Positions 21,438-33,214 of a stretch of 64,000 nt of DNA are shown one piece after another. The notes under the pieces were generated by a model. The model did no database searches, had not been told where the DNA came from, and worked only from the letters and a program-made list of their open reading frames with translations. How positions within the stretch are numbered: the first letter of the stretch is position 1; each line of letters starts with the position of its first letter. The DNA is from Ctenosaura bakeri (lineage: Eukaryota > Chordata > Lepidosauria > Squamata > Iguanidae): positions 186,001-250,000 of the forward strand of contig CAOLHI010001288.1 of the NCBI GenBank assembly GCA_948474755.1. Reading direction: 5' to 3'. The position numbers and the translations under genes are program-made.

Positions 21438-22740
21438 TCTCTTTTTTTCTCATTGGATATGTCTGGAATTTTTACATTCTCTTTTTCTCATGTGTAAAAG
21501 TCTGCAACGTATAAACATTTTTAGCCTACCTTTACTTCACAGGGTTTTTGTCAAGAGAAGGGGAAAGTGGGATATAGTGGTAGTAATTAGTTATTTTCTC
21601 CACTTGCTCATTAGTTATTTTATTAGGAACTGTGAAAGTGTTTGTTATATCACTCAAACAAAAGGTAAAGGAAACTTGGATTAGACTGCATATTAAATTT
21701 TTTACATGTGGACAGGGAAGTGGAAAATTGCATTCAGTATTGCAGCATCATTATCTGTGTGTTCTACAGGAAATATCACAAAAAGCAAGTTCTTCCAGTT
21801 TTTTGCCTTCATTCTCAACAAATGCCACAAACAGAATTTCTCTCGCTACTTTCTTCTCATGACAATTTCTGAAATCTTTCTTGCAATACAGTCCAAATGC
21901 ACTTTTATTTAGAGGTGTTGACTTTCTGTAGACCAGTTAAATCTATGTAAGATTGAAGATGGTTTAAATATGGAGATCTTATGTTCAAATTCTCCATGAG
22001 GACAAACAAAAGAAATTAGGATAGCCATAGGATAATTGACCCACCATTGGTGGAGTGTCATTACCTGTTATTTTATTGTAGCCTTCCAATAGACCTCTAT
22101 TGGAAGGAATAGGAATCAAATTATAAATCAAATAAAATTGAACCGTAAGAAAATTTTTGCAGTGTATCTTCTTCCACTTGTAACAGAATTACTCTGGTAA
22201 TTCCAAATCACTAACCATTCTTCCAGGAGGAGAAGCTCAGTTCTTAAGAATCTCTTGTAGTTTATTTCTTCAACAAATATACCATTTTTCATTTTTTTTA
22301 AAAAATTTCTAGCTGACATGTTATATTCCAGGATTCCTCAAGGCTTTTGAGCCTGTGTTCCTACTTGGCTCAGTGTACCATAGTTTTTCTACATGTAGAA
22401 CTACACTGAACCGAGCCATTTGCCTCCCCTCCTGGATCTCCAGGCCTATTATATCTGCAGAAGCTCTCCCGTCTATGGTTATTCATGGAAAGAGGAGACT
22501 AAGGTACTTCAGAATGATCTGGCTATGTCCTATGAGGTCACCAACCTCTGAGGTCTGCTGGGGTCATCATTTCATGTCTGGTTCTGAGAACATAGCCAGA
22601 TGCTTCTGCAATGTTCTTCCTCCTGTAGTCATAAAGGGCTGTGGGTAGAGGACCTCTGCCACTTTATGGCAGCTGAGGCGGAAGCTTTGGTTTCTGCAGA
22701 GGAAGAAGGGAATACCGACCTCCTCAGGCTAACTTATACA

Positions 22741-23286
22741 TGCATATGCCACTAACAGGATGACAGCCTGAATATACCTATTTCTTTTTCATTTTTTAGT
22801 GATTGTTTGTTTTCTGGGGGAAAGAGGGGCAGCACATATATAGAAAAGTATGTCTCGCTGGCTTGATCACACAATTGACAGGTTTTCAGGTTTTCGGTTG
22901 TTGCATTGGACTTGAAAGCTCAGAATGAAATAAAAAAATATGTGTAGAGGGAGGTTGTTTTACTTTGATTTATATTTATGCATGGGCAAATGGAAAATAA
23001 ATAATCTTCAAGGGAGGAAGAGGAGAGGAGCAACACCTTATATACTCCAATACATTTTGTAGTTAGCAAAACCATCTGGCCACATCTGGCCACATCTGGT
23101 ACTTGTACATTTGGCATTACCACATAAAGGGCCATAGAGAATTTCCCCCCCACTAAGAGTAGGTTCCAAATCACATAGAGGACTCACATGTTGGTCCTTG
23201 TACTCTCATGGTCTCCTGCAAACAAACACTGAGAGTATGGCTGTGGGATAAAACTAGTGGATTCCCTAGCACTGGAAGAAGGCACA
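22741..23286. other. intergenic, nothing recognised
   Basis: This follows the end of unit 3. A short three-fold CCACATCTGG repeat occurs near 23080. No gene is seen. Confidence 0.4.
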
Positions 23287-23486
23287 GGTCTTTTCACACT
23301 TTACAATTATAGCACTGTGATTCAACTTTAATTCCTATTGATCTGAAGTTTAGGGAGATGCATTTGGAATTCTTGGCTAGAAATCTCTAGTGCCTCATAG
23401 AACTACAACTTCCTTGATTCCATAGTATGCAACCATGGTAGTTAAAATGGAGTTACATTGCTATAACTGTGCAGTGTGAAAGGACC
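23287..23486. mobile_element. palindromic MITE copy E (diverged)
   Basis: Inverted repeats start GGTCTTTTCACAC and end GTGTGAAAGGACC, and the internal arms are more diverged than in the other copies. It has the same overall length (about 200 bp) and layout. Confidence 0.55.
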
Positions 23487-23503
23487 CATGATCAGAAGTC
23501 GTA

Positions 23504-23704
23504 GGCCATTTCTGCACTACAGTGTTATAGTGCTATTATTCTACTTTTAACTTCCTGTGGAATTCTGGGCTTTGTAGTTTACTGAGGCCAAAGATCTCAC
23601 TGGCTGAGAATTCTAAATGCCCCTCTCAAACTGCAAACCCCAGGATTCCATAGGATGTTGAAAGTGGAATGATAGCGCTATAACAGTGTGATGTGGAAAT
23701 GGGC
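23504..23704. mobile_element. palindromic MITE copy F
   Basis: It starts GGCCATTTCTGCAC and ends GTGGAAATGGGC. The arms carry TTCTGGGCTTTGTAGTTTAC and its near complement. It lies 17 bp after copy E. Confidence 0.65.
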
Positions 23705-23864
23705 ATAGTCATAGTCAACATTTCCCTCCATGCTTGGAGTGGTAACATATGGCCAGGACATTACAAAGGATCCAATTAATGTTCTATGCCACACAGATGA
23801 TGAATAAGACTCAAGTGAGCGATGAGTGTGAATTTCAGTTCAATTCATCTTTATTATGAATTTA

Positions 23865-23992
23865 GCACACACACACACACACACACATATATGCATACAT
23901 ATGTGTATGTATGCACCCTCTCTCTCTCTCTCTGTATATATACATATGTGTGTGTGTGTGTGTAAAATTTGTGTGTATATGTGTGTGTGTAT
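23865..23992. repeat. compound CA/TG/CT/TA microsatellite
   Basis: Runs of (CA)n, (TC)n, TATA-rich sequence and (TG)n lie in series. The repetitive frames here are not genes. Confidence 0.9.
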
Positions 23993-24396
23993 TTATTAAG
24001 GATGGGACAAATCCAGAATTTTCTGAATCTGAATCCGGATCTGAATCCCTGGAAGGTTCTGGGAACCCACAAATCTCACAAATCTTGAATCTTTTGAATC
24101 CTTTTTTAAAAAAGCGTTTAAAAATCAAGTGAAAGAATGATAATCTTGGGCAAGACTTAGCCTTAGCAAAAGCCTAGGCAAAGGCAAACCTTGTTCTGAA
24201 GAAATCTGGCCAGGACAATAGTTATAGTTTTGCCTCGGGATCTGCCCATATTGAAAATGACGTGAAAACCTTTTGTACACAGGCAGGAAAATGTGGATTA
24301 ATCCCACATTAATCCTGCCTGTGTAAACAGGGCCACATACTACAATGCAGAGATAAGCCAGGTCAAAACTGGCTTTTCTTTGCATAGCTCCTTCTG

Positions 24397-24487
24397 GCAT
24401 CCTGGGGTTTGTAGTTTGATGATACACCAGCACACTTTGTCAGAGAAGGCTGTGACACTCTTTAAAACTACAAACCCGGAATTCTGT
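24397..24487. repeat. short inverted repeat inside the 1.4-kb element
   Basis: GCATCCTGGGGTTTGTAGTTT at the left is mirrored by AAACTACAAACCCGGAATT at the right. It is similar in motif to the palindromic MITE arms but lacks their ends. Confidence 0.4.
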
Positions 24488-24559
24488 ATGAAAGATCTTT
24501 GCAAGGGAGCTACCCAAAGGAATCCTTCAGCTGTCCTTGAAATCTCAAGACTGTACCTT

Positions 24560-24800
24560 ACAGTCAAGTCTCAAGTCTTGCAACAAGGAAGACACTTAAA
24601 ACAACAACAACAACACCAGCCTCTAGTCCAGTCTCAATTCTGCACCTTGCAGTCTCAAGTCAAGTCTCAAGTCCTGCAACAAGGAAAGCACTTAAAAACA
24701 AAATACCAGCCTCTAGTCCAGTCTCAGTTCTGCACACTGCAGTCTCAAGTCAAGTCTCAAGTCCTGCAACAAGGTACTTTAAAAAAACCCAGCCTCTAGT
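24560..24800 (+). repeat. minisatellite, about 100-bp unit, CTCAAGTC-rich
   Basis: About three direct copies are present. Each contains GTCTCAAGTCCTGCAACAAGG, then ACCAGCCTCTAGTCCAGTCTC, with smaller AAGTCTC steps inside. The reverse-complement form of the CTCAAGTC word is dense at 57535-57640. Confidence 0.75.
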
Positions 24801-25495
24801 CCAGTCTCAAGTCTCTACCCTTCAGTCCAGTCTCAAGCCCTGCAAGGGACTTTCAAGTCAAATCTCTAGTTCAGTCTCAATAATTCCCAAGCCCTACCCT
24901 CCAATCTCAAGTAAAAAAAAAATAGAGATTATTACCTTGCAGAGGGAGGCAGCTCGAGCAGGCATATCTTGTGGAAGGAGTACACTGGCCTACATGTGGC
25001 AATCACTGGATGAGATTGTGTGACCTTGCCCTCTACCCCTCCACTTCTGGTAGGCATCAGATCCACTGATGCCAGCATTTATGCATACCATTGATTTTCT
25101 GCACAGAAATTAGTGCTGAACTGAGATATTAAATGAACTTAAATATTAAATATTAAATGTTCACTTTAAATATATCAGAATACAACCCCAGAGGAAATTT
25201 CTGAAATTGTTAGGAAAGGCCATTATTACTCCAAGAGAAAAACTCACCTACTTGCCATCTCCCCTTGTATGTCTGGTCTTTCAGGTTTTCAGGCATCCCA
25301 GTCTCCAACAAACTATTTGGTTGGTGGATTTGAAAGATTTGGCTTGCCTATTTTGGTGCAGAGATTCGGATTCATGAATCTTGAATCCTTGCTGAGGATT
25401 CAAGTATTCAAGGATTTTGTTGGCCCATCCCTAATGTAGACAGAGAGACAGACAGACAGATAGAGATAGATATGGATCTATACATATATGACAAA

Positions 25496-25601
25496 GTATT
25501 TCATATTAAACATGTAAAGAGTTTAACTAAAGATAACAGTTTCAAATTTTCCACCATTCAGGTATTTTAGTTATATTCTTTACATGTTAAATATGAAATA
25601 C
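25496..25601. repeat. 25-bp inverted repeat pair with 56-bp spacer
   Basis: The left arm is 25496-25520 (starts GTATTTCATATT). The right arm, 25577-25601, is its complement with one mismatch. It could be a very short MITE or a fold-back. Confidence 0.6.
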
Positions 25602-25638
25602 GTTGCCTATCTATCTACATACATCTATATACATACTT

Positions 25639-26372
25639 GGGCCCAATTCTCACGGGGTAATTAAATCTTCCCAGGTCGACCTCGAATGGGGGCCTTTTTC
25701 ACCTTAGAGAGAACCGGGTTGCATTTAATTTTTTTGATTCTCACCTCAATCCGCACGGGGGAGCCACCATCCAGCATTCGCGCGCCCTTTTTAAAAACCA
25801 GAAGAAATGTGGTTTTTTTCCTCCAATCCGCGCTCGTCCTTTTGTGAAAAAGCAACGGTGCATACTGATTCGTGCGGGGGATGAAGAGAGGGAGGGATTT
25901 AGGCGTGGCCAGCAGAAGCGACAAGACCTTTCGAGTGCTGCTATCAAGGCTGAAATTAGCACCCCAGCAATGTTCGTCAGCAGCTCGTGCTCCATACACA
26001 AAACAGCAGAAAGCAAGCAGAAAGACAGAGGGGGGGGAAATGTCTCCACGGCGGCTCCAAAGAAAGGCGCAGGACGGGGGGGGGTTTGTTGGAGGATGTA
26101 AGGGGACACGCATGCGTACTGACGTCCATGATGACGCTCAGAGTGTTTCTTTTAAAAACTGAGCACAGCCAATCACTGCCAGACAGAATGGGGAAAGGAC
26201 ACCTATGGGAGTGGCCATGGTAATATTGTGTGAATGCATTGATGCTGCCTAAGTCTTTTCTCTATGGAGCCGTGAGAATGCTCCTAAAATTTCAGTCCGT
26301 GTTAGTGGGGATTAAGGGAAAACCCGCCTGGATCGTAGCAGCACGATTTCTGCACCCCGTGAGAAAAGGGCC
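25639..26372. mobile_element. 734-bp GC- and CpG-rich inverted-repeat element
   Basis: The left end GGGCCCAATTCTCACGGGG and right end CCCCGTGAGAAAAGGGCC are near-complementary. The interior has many CpG sites and several open frames in different phases with no protein motif. It contrasts sharply with the AT-rich flanks. A CTT-like or TTA-like 3-bp target site is possible but not clean. It is probably a non-autonomous DNA transposon. Confidence 0.6.
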
Positions 26373-28585
26373 TTATATACATACATACTTCCACCCAGAT
26401 CCAGGTTGCTTAGCTCTTAAATATCTAACTTTGATAGCCCTATATTATACAACAATATTAGTGCTTAATTAGGGTTGTCACTTTTTTTTTGTTGTTTGTT
26501 GCTTAACTGGCTTCTCTTTGTTAACACCTATATGGTGGGCAAGTAGAATATGGCCTCTGTTTATGGAGAAATATTGTTACCTATTGAATTTGACCGCTGC
26601 AGCTGGGAATAAGTTTTATTTTAGTTCATTTTTGAAGAATTTTTCACAGTTTCGAAATCTTGCATTCAAAACCTTGGTCTTTAAAACAATATGGAAGAAA
26701 GCTAACTGGCAGAATTTTCTTCTCCCTCCCTCCAAAACGGGATGACATAATTGTATGTGCAATTTTGTGTATATTGAACTCAGACAAATTAAAATAGCTG
26801 TTTCAACACATTTGAAGGGGAATTTTTTAAACAGTAGATTAGTGTAGAAATGGAAGGAACTGATTCTTTGGTTTAAAAAAAATGCAAAAATGAAATAGAT
26901 GACATTCTCCAAACTGAAGAGTTTGGACATAGATTTGCCATGATCTCTGTCAAATTGACTCTTGCTACCAATGCTGAAAAACTTGTCTTTGTTTGAAAGC
27001 AAATTATACACACATATGTAAGGACGTGCTGTTTTAAATTATTCATTCCTGGGGCAGGGGAGGACTGAATAACCTAATCTTCTCTCCACTGCCAGATGCC
27101 TTCAAAAATAGTGCAGTGTTTGGAACCATCTTACAGGGTGGAGAAATTATCTGCCACTCACTACTTTCCTCTCTTCCTGGCCATCTAGTGACCAGCAGCA
27201 AGGTGGAAGGCAAACTGAACGAGGATGATGAAAGTTATATCCTTCTACAATTCTTTCCCTCCTTTTGCCTCCCCAAATGACCCCAAGTGACATGGGGAGG
27301 AGCTGAGTGAAATTCAGGGAGTCTATGACCTTCCACAATCCTTTCCTGGTCTTCCCTCAGTGCAACATTGGGAAAGTAGAGGAAGCCAAGCAAAAACTGA
27401 GGAGGTTATAGATGTCCACAAGCTGCTCTATGCTCCCTCCACCCTCTGACACATAAGATCTTGAAGTGGCAGGAATGGGGAGAAGCCAAGTAAGGATTGT
27501 TAAGGCTATAGATTTGCATGATCAGCTCAGCTTTTCCTAATACCATGGAGGGGCAGCTGAGTGAGGAGGATTGTCCTTGCCACATCTGTTTTGATAGCTG
27601 GTTTACACCTATGCAGATTTTATAATCATGCATTGACTATTATAACACAACCTGCAATGATTCTCCTCACTGGGCCACTCCACACCTTTCTGCCTTGTGG
27701 GGAAGGAGGGAAGAAATAGTTGAACTTGGGCTGGTGGGGGAGTAGTCCTTGAGTGTATTTGTGGACTGCATCTGCAGAACAGGCAGACAAAAAAAGAAGG
27801 TTGAAGAAGATTCTGCTTCTCAGGGTTTTTGGACAGTTAAGATACCTCTTTCTGGTTTATTTTTTTCCTTGTCTCTTCAGATATTCTTTTCATCACCACA
27901 CAGGTGATGGGCTCTAGTCCTTATTCTCTGCAGCATCAGAGAATTTCTCTGAGGAGTTCAATTGTAACAAAGAGTAATGTTAAGTTAGTGGAGGGCGTTT
28001 ACTTTTGTATGGCTAACCATTACTAAGTAAGTTTTATAAAGTTTATAAAGTTTTATAAAAGTTTTATAATACATATATATATCATCTAATCATATAAATA
28101 CATATAAAATCATCTAATCGTAATATGCATCTCTCTGTAAAGGTTCCATTTCCATCTAGGCTGGAGATTGTGTTCAGGTCTCCATGGAACATCCATATAA
28201 GACAAATACTCTCAAAGAGCCTTACACCTCCAGACTGGGAATACAAAGTATACCTGATTACCCAGCATGGAATCATTCTGAATTTCTTGGTGTTATTTAT
28301 TCCCAAGGATATTTGTGTTTATAAAACATCTGGAGAGACTGAGCCATTTTAGATACTTTACTTATTCAAAAAGTGACTTTTAAAAAAAATATGAGAATGG
28401 AGTATGAACTGATGATGAAGGGATACGAGGAGTAGCTGTTCAAAACATTTTACATGGCTACTCACACTAATAATTTCAAGACATAGCTAAGCGATATATA
28501 AATTGACATCTAACGGATTAAGAAAGCAAGATTACTGTGATCTGTTTATATGAACATCTCACCAGTATTCTCTAGACCAAGTCAG

Positions 28586-28591
28586 GTAAGA
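28586..28591 (+). promoter_or_regulatory. orphan splice donor (CAG|GTAAG) in block B2
   Basis: A strong donor-like sequence, with GT at 28586-28587. It aligns with AAG|GTAAG at 36692 upstream of OR5. No OR follows it in B2. Confidence 0.35.
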
Positions 28592-29059
28592 AAATTTCCT
28601 TCATGCTGTCTAAATCCAAAGTCCTCCTCAATTTCTTACGTGTACCCAAGGATGCTTTAAACTTGTCATTATGAAGCTACCATTCAGCAAGTACAAAGAC
28701 TGCATCAGCTTTAGTATTATTATTGGTTATCCCTAGCAGTGGCTGTCTAGTATTTTGAATGGAGATCTTTCTCTGGTCTCCACATAAAATAATCTCAACT
28801 GGAGGTTACAGAAATTGAACCTGGGTCTGATCATATTGGATGTTATCTTATGTGCCTTATGTATATCTTGCATCATATAGTCTGTACTGCGGAACTCTGT
28901 TTTTTCAACATCACCAACTTTCTCCATATGTCAGATGAAAGTAATGGATTTGTGATCTGTGATATAGGCTTCTTTTGCTGTTCAAAGAAAAGCATATATT
29001 CTACTAGGTTAAGATGAATTCCTGGACATGCCTGAATTAGCTTTTTACATCACTGTTAT

Positions 29060-29215
29060 ATTTTTATGTATCTTCAAGTCCACACTGACTTATAGTGATC
29101 CTATCATAGGATTTTCTTGGCAATATTTATTCAGAAGGGTTTTGCCATTGCTTTCTTCTGAGGCTGAGACAGTGTGTTTTGCCAAGATTATCATGGGAAG
29201 CCCTTGATTTTGTAT
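29060..29215 (-). mobile_element. degraded SINE, minus strand (block B2 copy)
   Basis: Same insertion as at 9185 and 37200: CACACTGACTTATAGTGATCC followed by TTTTCTTGGCAATATTTATTC. Confidence 0.55.
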
Positions 29216-29794
29216 TATTATCATGAAAACTTTGCAATTCTGTACTCCCTGTGATTTTTGTATCAGAAAAGCTAAGACATCAGGACAGTGATAATGATGC
29301 TGACATGCACATGTGATGGCTTTCAGAAAAAATGGCACAATGAGTGTCATTTGCCTTCTTTATTATTGCTACAGATTGTCTCCAAAAAAGCACCATGGGA
29401 AAAGATTTCTAAAACAGATATTGATAGTCACAGATACCATTTCTGGAGAAGCATTCAGATATCCAAAGCTTTCTGGAGAAGCATTCAGGATTTATGGCAA
29501 ATGGCAACACAAGGGCCATGAGCCTCTCACTCATTTCTGTCGTTTCACTTCTGCCACTACTGTCATGTTCTGCAGTTTCAGAATTTTGTTCTTGCCAACT
29601 GATCATGTAATAAGCTTCTGTATGTGGACTAGAACAGAAGTGTCGGCCTTTGTTTCAGGCTGCAGAATGTCTTGGGGCAGACCTGATTATATGAAGAGCC
29701 TTGTCACAAACAGAAAGTGTGGCGGGAAAACATACTTGGAAAAAGAGAATGCCACTTTTGATGTTACTTAAGCTTTGGTCAACGTAGATTCATT

Positions 29795-30430
29795 TAGCCT
29801 CTGTCTTATTTCTTTATTTGTTATTCTGATGTCCATTATAACAGAATGAAGATTGGAGACAGTCTTAAGGTGGATATCAACATTATAGAGGTTATCAGTT
29901 CAAATTTTTGAACTCCATATCATATATATCCTTGAATGAGACTTAAGTCTATCAAAAAAGACAGACTTCAAAAAAGTGTGATATTTCTGATCTGGATGTT
30001 TAAGTATCCAGATATCTACAAACTGTAAATTATCCACCGTTTCAAAAAACCTCATTTGCATTTCAGTCAACATAAACATTCAGTTTTTGAATTAACATTG
30101 TCTTCTGTAAATCTGTACACAAACCTTCATCACCAAAATGTTCTCCCCATTGACAACAATTTCAACTCCTACAAATCTACCTTCATCATCTGCAACAATC
30201 AGTTTTGGGGACAGCTTTGATCTTACACATAAAACTACTCCATTCTTTTTAGATTGACCTGCAGAAATAAGTTCTTCACTTAGTCATTTTTGTAATAACA
30301 GTTTTTGATCTTTCCTATAATTCTGAGTCTCTTACAAATAAATATTGTCCGTGTCCAATTTTTTCAGTGGATTTTTTTTCCTCTTTTTCTGGATTGTATT
30401 CATTCCGTTAATGTTTAGAGTCAAACATTA
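29795..30430 (-). mobile_element. L1-type LINE fragment (block B2 copy)
   Basis: Homologous to 9915-10610 on the same strand but with an internal deletion near 30050 and further damage. It shares the complement of the AAAAACTGTTA..AAAAA start and the PKLSPKL-type region. It is a dead endonuclease-domain remnant. Confidence 0.65.
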
Positions 30431-30557
30431 TAATCTATATTAGAATTCAAATAAGTAAAAGTCTAATTTAGTCTTTGTACCTGGTGGAATTAATCCTCCA
30501 TCTTCACCTTGCTCTTGTATGGCTGATGCAGATACAATGTGTTACTCATACAGCATG

Positions 30558-30605
<48 letters not shown>

Positions 30606-31124
30606 AAGGAGGAAAAATTACCAGTCCAAATTAATTCCCCTATTAAATTCACAAAGAACAAATCATTGAAGAAAAATAAAAATCATTTAAAATATTGCTA
30701 TTAATCCCTTAAAAGAAATTAGTCCCCTTTTTCTTATTGGGTCCCAGGAAGGCAATACAGAATAGATTTAAATTCCTTCCATAATATTTAAAATTCAAAT
30801 TGTTTGCCATGTCCAGTGTCCAGGATCTCATACAGGGGGAAAAAGTCTTCTCATTTCCAGATTTATGTAATTAATTATAACAGCCCAGGGTCTATTCCTG
30901 AGCAGACATCTATGGGTCATTGATCATGGCTGCAATGAATCTTCAGGTTCCCTGTGTATCAGGGAACCCCTTTTTTGACAGGAGGATCCCTCTTGTCCCA
31001 TATGCAGCTTCAGGGCACATGGTCCATCTTTACTGATGAACACTAAATTGCGTCTCCATTTCTCTCCTTAAAAACAGAACCTTCTCTTGTGGTTTTTAAA
31101 CATGTTTCATGTGTCTAAATATAC
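30431..31124. other. intergenic with TA microsatellite
   Basis: It contains a (TA)n run at 30561-30602. The rest has no recognised gene or transposon end; it could be further L1 sequence too diverged to read. Confidence 0.4.
30561..30602. repeat. (TA)n microsatellite
   Basis: Twenty-one uninterrupted TA dinucleotides. Confidence 0.95.
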
Positions 31125-32884
31125 TGTTGAAATATGGAAAGTATGGCGGGAAAAGATACTTGGAAAAAGAAAGTGTCATTGAACAGTAGCAAAAACATAA
31201 GGTTGAAATTTCCAACTTCTACTGGTCTGCTCTTCATCACCCCTCTCCACCAAGAAGCTTCTCAGATGACAATAATGAAGGGGGTGTCCATTGGATTACT
31301 GTTAATGACATTTCATGTAAAATATACTTTACCTCTTTGTAAAAATATGAAGATCATGTAAGAAAATCACTTTGAAGAAGTAATGGTGAATATAGTCCCC
31401 AAGTTTTTTATGCCTCTAAAAATATACCCATTTGTTCAATGCGTCTCAGGTGAATTCAACTTTATTGCTTCTGACAAATCCCACAGACACTCTGTCACAC
31501 AATCAAAACAGGATTCATCAATCAAAAATATCATTAAAATGCATCATGTACAAGTAGAGTTCAGAGAAAACTCCTGCAGGCTTCATCCCCAGCCTACTTT
31601 CATTCCTTAGTTCATCTAGAAATCTAGAAATGTGGAGGATACCTGTGTATACAGGTGTTAGTGGTAAGCTCTCAAATGCCTACTCTGCTGTTTCAGACTA
31701 TAGGTAGATGTATTCTAAGACACAAATAGCTATACAACCTCCTAGAGTACAAAGGAAAAGTGAGCTAATTTTCAAAGGAATTCATCCCGCATCTTTGATC
31801 TTGTATGAATTTTCTCCTGATATATTTGTTCTAGCAAATTATTCTTCTAACCACTATTAACACAATAAACCTCTGCAGAGGGAGATGATTTCATAAAAGC
31901 TTTGCTTTTACAGGTTCATATACATCAGGGAACATTTGCTTATCAGAATGGGAATTATCCTGCTGGAACATGGAGCAGCTATCATTTCAGAATGGTACAT
32001 TCTCCATCTAAAATGTTTAACTTTAATTGTGCTGATAGAATGGAGATAAATGAAAGTCCTCCTGCTCCTCCTTCTCCTCCTCCTCCTTTACAAAAGGATG
32101 TCATTGAAATTCAGGTGAATAATAGCTGTAAAACATATATCAAAATATTAAAGATAAATAATTCTGAAGAACATATTAATAACTCATGAGTCAGGGATGC
32201 CTGGTGGAATGAGATATCTTGTTGGCTGGCTGTCAGACTGTTTCTGAGTTTCTGAATTTCCTCATGCATAATCTAAGAAGTGGAATGGTCAGTTGACCTG
32301 TAGTTCACATTCAATGTAAGTGGTAAGTGACAGTTTTAACAACTAGAAGCTTTTTTCCCAAAAGGGCTATGCTAAAAGTGTGAACAGATCAACACATTGT
32401 CTTTATTCTTCAATCCGTTTTTCCAGTCCTTAGGTTGTTTGTCCTTCAACAGATGTTGGGTTCAAAAGAGAATTAATCCCAGCTATACAGCCATCATTAA
32501 CACAGGTGTGATTTTTCAACATTTTTAATATGTTTTCTCCTTTAAGTAGATTTCAGGAGTCTTTGGTGGCCCAAAGCACCATGAGGAAATGGTAGGCTCT
32601 CAGTTAGGAATCGATAGATCTGTCATTTTTAAAAATCTCATGTTTTTCCCCCTTTAAGAAGGTGTTTCTGCATTTTGATAAAGACTTCTCAAAATCAAAA
32701 TAAACAAAAGCCTCAACAATATGTACTAGCCCAGTCTTCCTTATAGCTCTTGACAAGATATACAAGAAGTGCTTTTGCACAAAAAGTTAGATCATTTTAA
32801 CCAAAATACAAATAATATCCAAAGACATGCAAAGAGTTTGGTAATCTCTCCCAGTGTGGAGAAAACTGCTGAATTCTCTCATTC

Positions 32885-32893
32885 TAAGTGTGA
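32885..32893 (+). other. deletion junction: promoter pair missing upstream of OR4
   Basis: In OR1 the words ATTCTAATGTGT (from about 4460) and AATGTGAAAGAAA (from 4758) are 294 bp apart and enclose CCAAT and TATAAATA. In unit 4 they are fused as ATTCTAAGTGTGATAGAAA. The short direct repeat AATGTG at both edges suggests slippage or recombination between them. Confidence 0.7.
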
Positions 32894-33009
32894 TAGAAAC
32901 TAAAACTGACAGATTCGTTTATACAGTTAAAGGGTTCTTCCTATGTAACTCTTAGAAATCTGAGTCTGAGTCTGTGCATTCCACCATCTTAGTAATTAAT
33001 TGGGGTTAC

Positions 33010-33078
33010 AAACTCTTTCTCTCTTCCTCTTCTTCTTTCTCTCCCTCTCTCCCACTCTCTCCCTCTCCCTCTTTCCTT
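33010..33078 (+). repeat. long polypyrimidine tract before OR4
   Basis: An expanded CT/CTT/CCCT tract at the place of the shorter CT runs in units 2 and 3. Confidence 0.8.
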
Positions 33079-33214
33079 CTGACTTGACCCATTTTTAAGC
33101 ACCTACATATTGCAGACAGATACTGGACGCTCCTGTACATGTTGGGAATAAATAAGTTTACTGAATTTGACCAACAAGCGTGAGCAGGATTCCACATTCT
33201 TCATTTCTTCAGAT

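Larger units (their letters stand above)
17470..22740 (+). repeat. OR duplication unit 3 (carries OR3)
   Basis: Homologous to units 1, 2 and 4. The start (17485-17720) matches 31125-31380, and the end matches unit 1 up to about 7500. Unit 3 holds a solo LTR insertion at 17834-18407 and a 51-bp tandem duplication at 19311-19412. Confidence 0.75.
23999..25432. mobile_element. 1.4-kb inverted-repeat element with internal minisatellite
   Basis: The left end AGGATGGGACAAATCC and right end TTGGCCCATCCCT are near complements (TTAGGGATGGG-type termini, a style common in hAT elements). Next to both ends are GAATCC/TTGAATC-rich stretches in opposite orientation. The inside holds a minisatellite (24560-24800) and no transposase. 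It is a non-autonomous DNA transposon. The superfamily is inferred and no target duplication was confirmed. Confidence 0.5.
26583..30400 (+). repeat. inter-unit duplicated block, copy B2
   Basis: Homologous to 35116-37930 (B3). The start AATTTGACC..GCTG, the run AGCTAACTGGCAGAATTTTC, the AAGTATACCTGATTACC block and the SINE are all shared. Part also matches B1. B2 has no OR at the place where B3 runs into OR5; L1 sequence sits there instead. Confidence 0.7.

Noticed and set aside
24380..24799. 139-codon frame with a repeated VQSQFCTLQSQVKSQVLQQG peptide
   Set aside because: It is the translation of a minisatellite inside a transposon; the periodicity is in the DNA.
25661..26223. Five overlapping frames of 75-150 codons
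   Set aside because: All are inside the CpG-rich inverted-repeat element, with no motif and no preferred frame.
29313..29771. 152-codon plus-strand frame
   Set aside because: It is in the duplicated non-coding block. The copies at 9449 and 37457 are interrupted in other places, so it is not conserved as protein.
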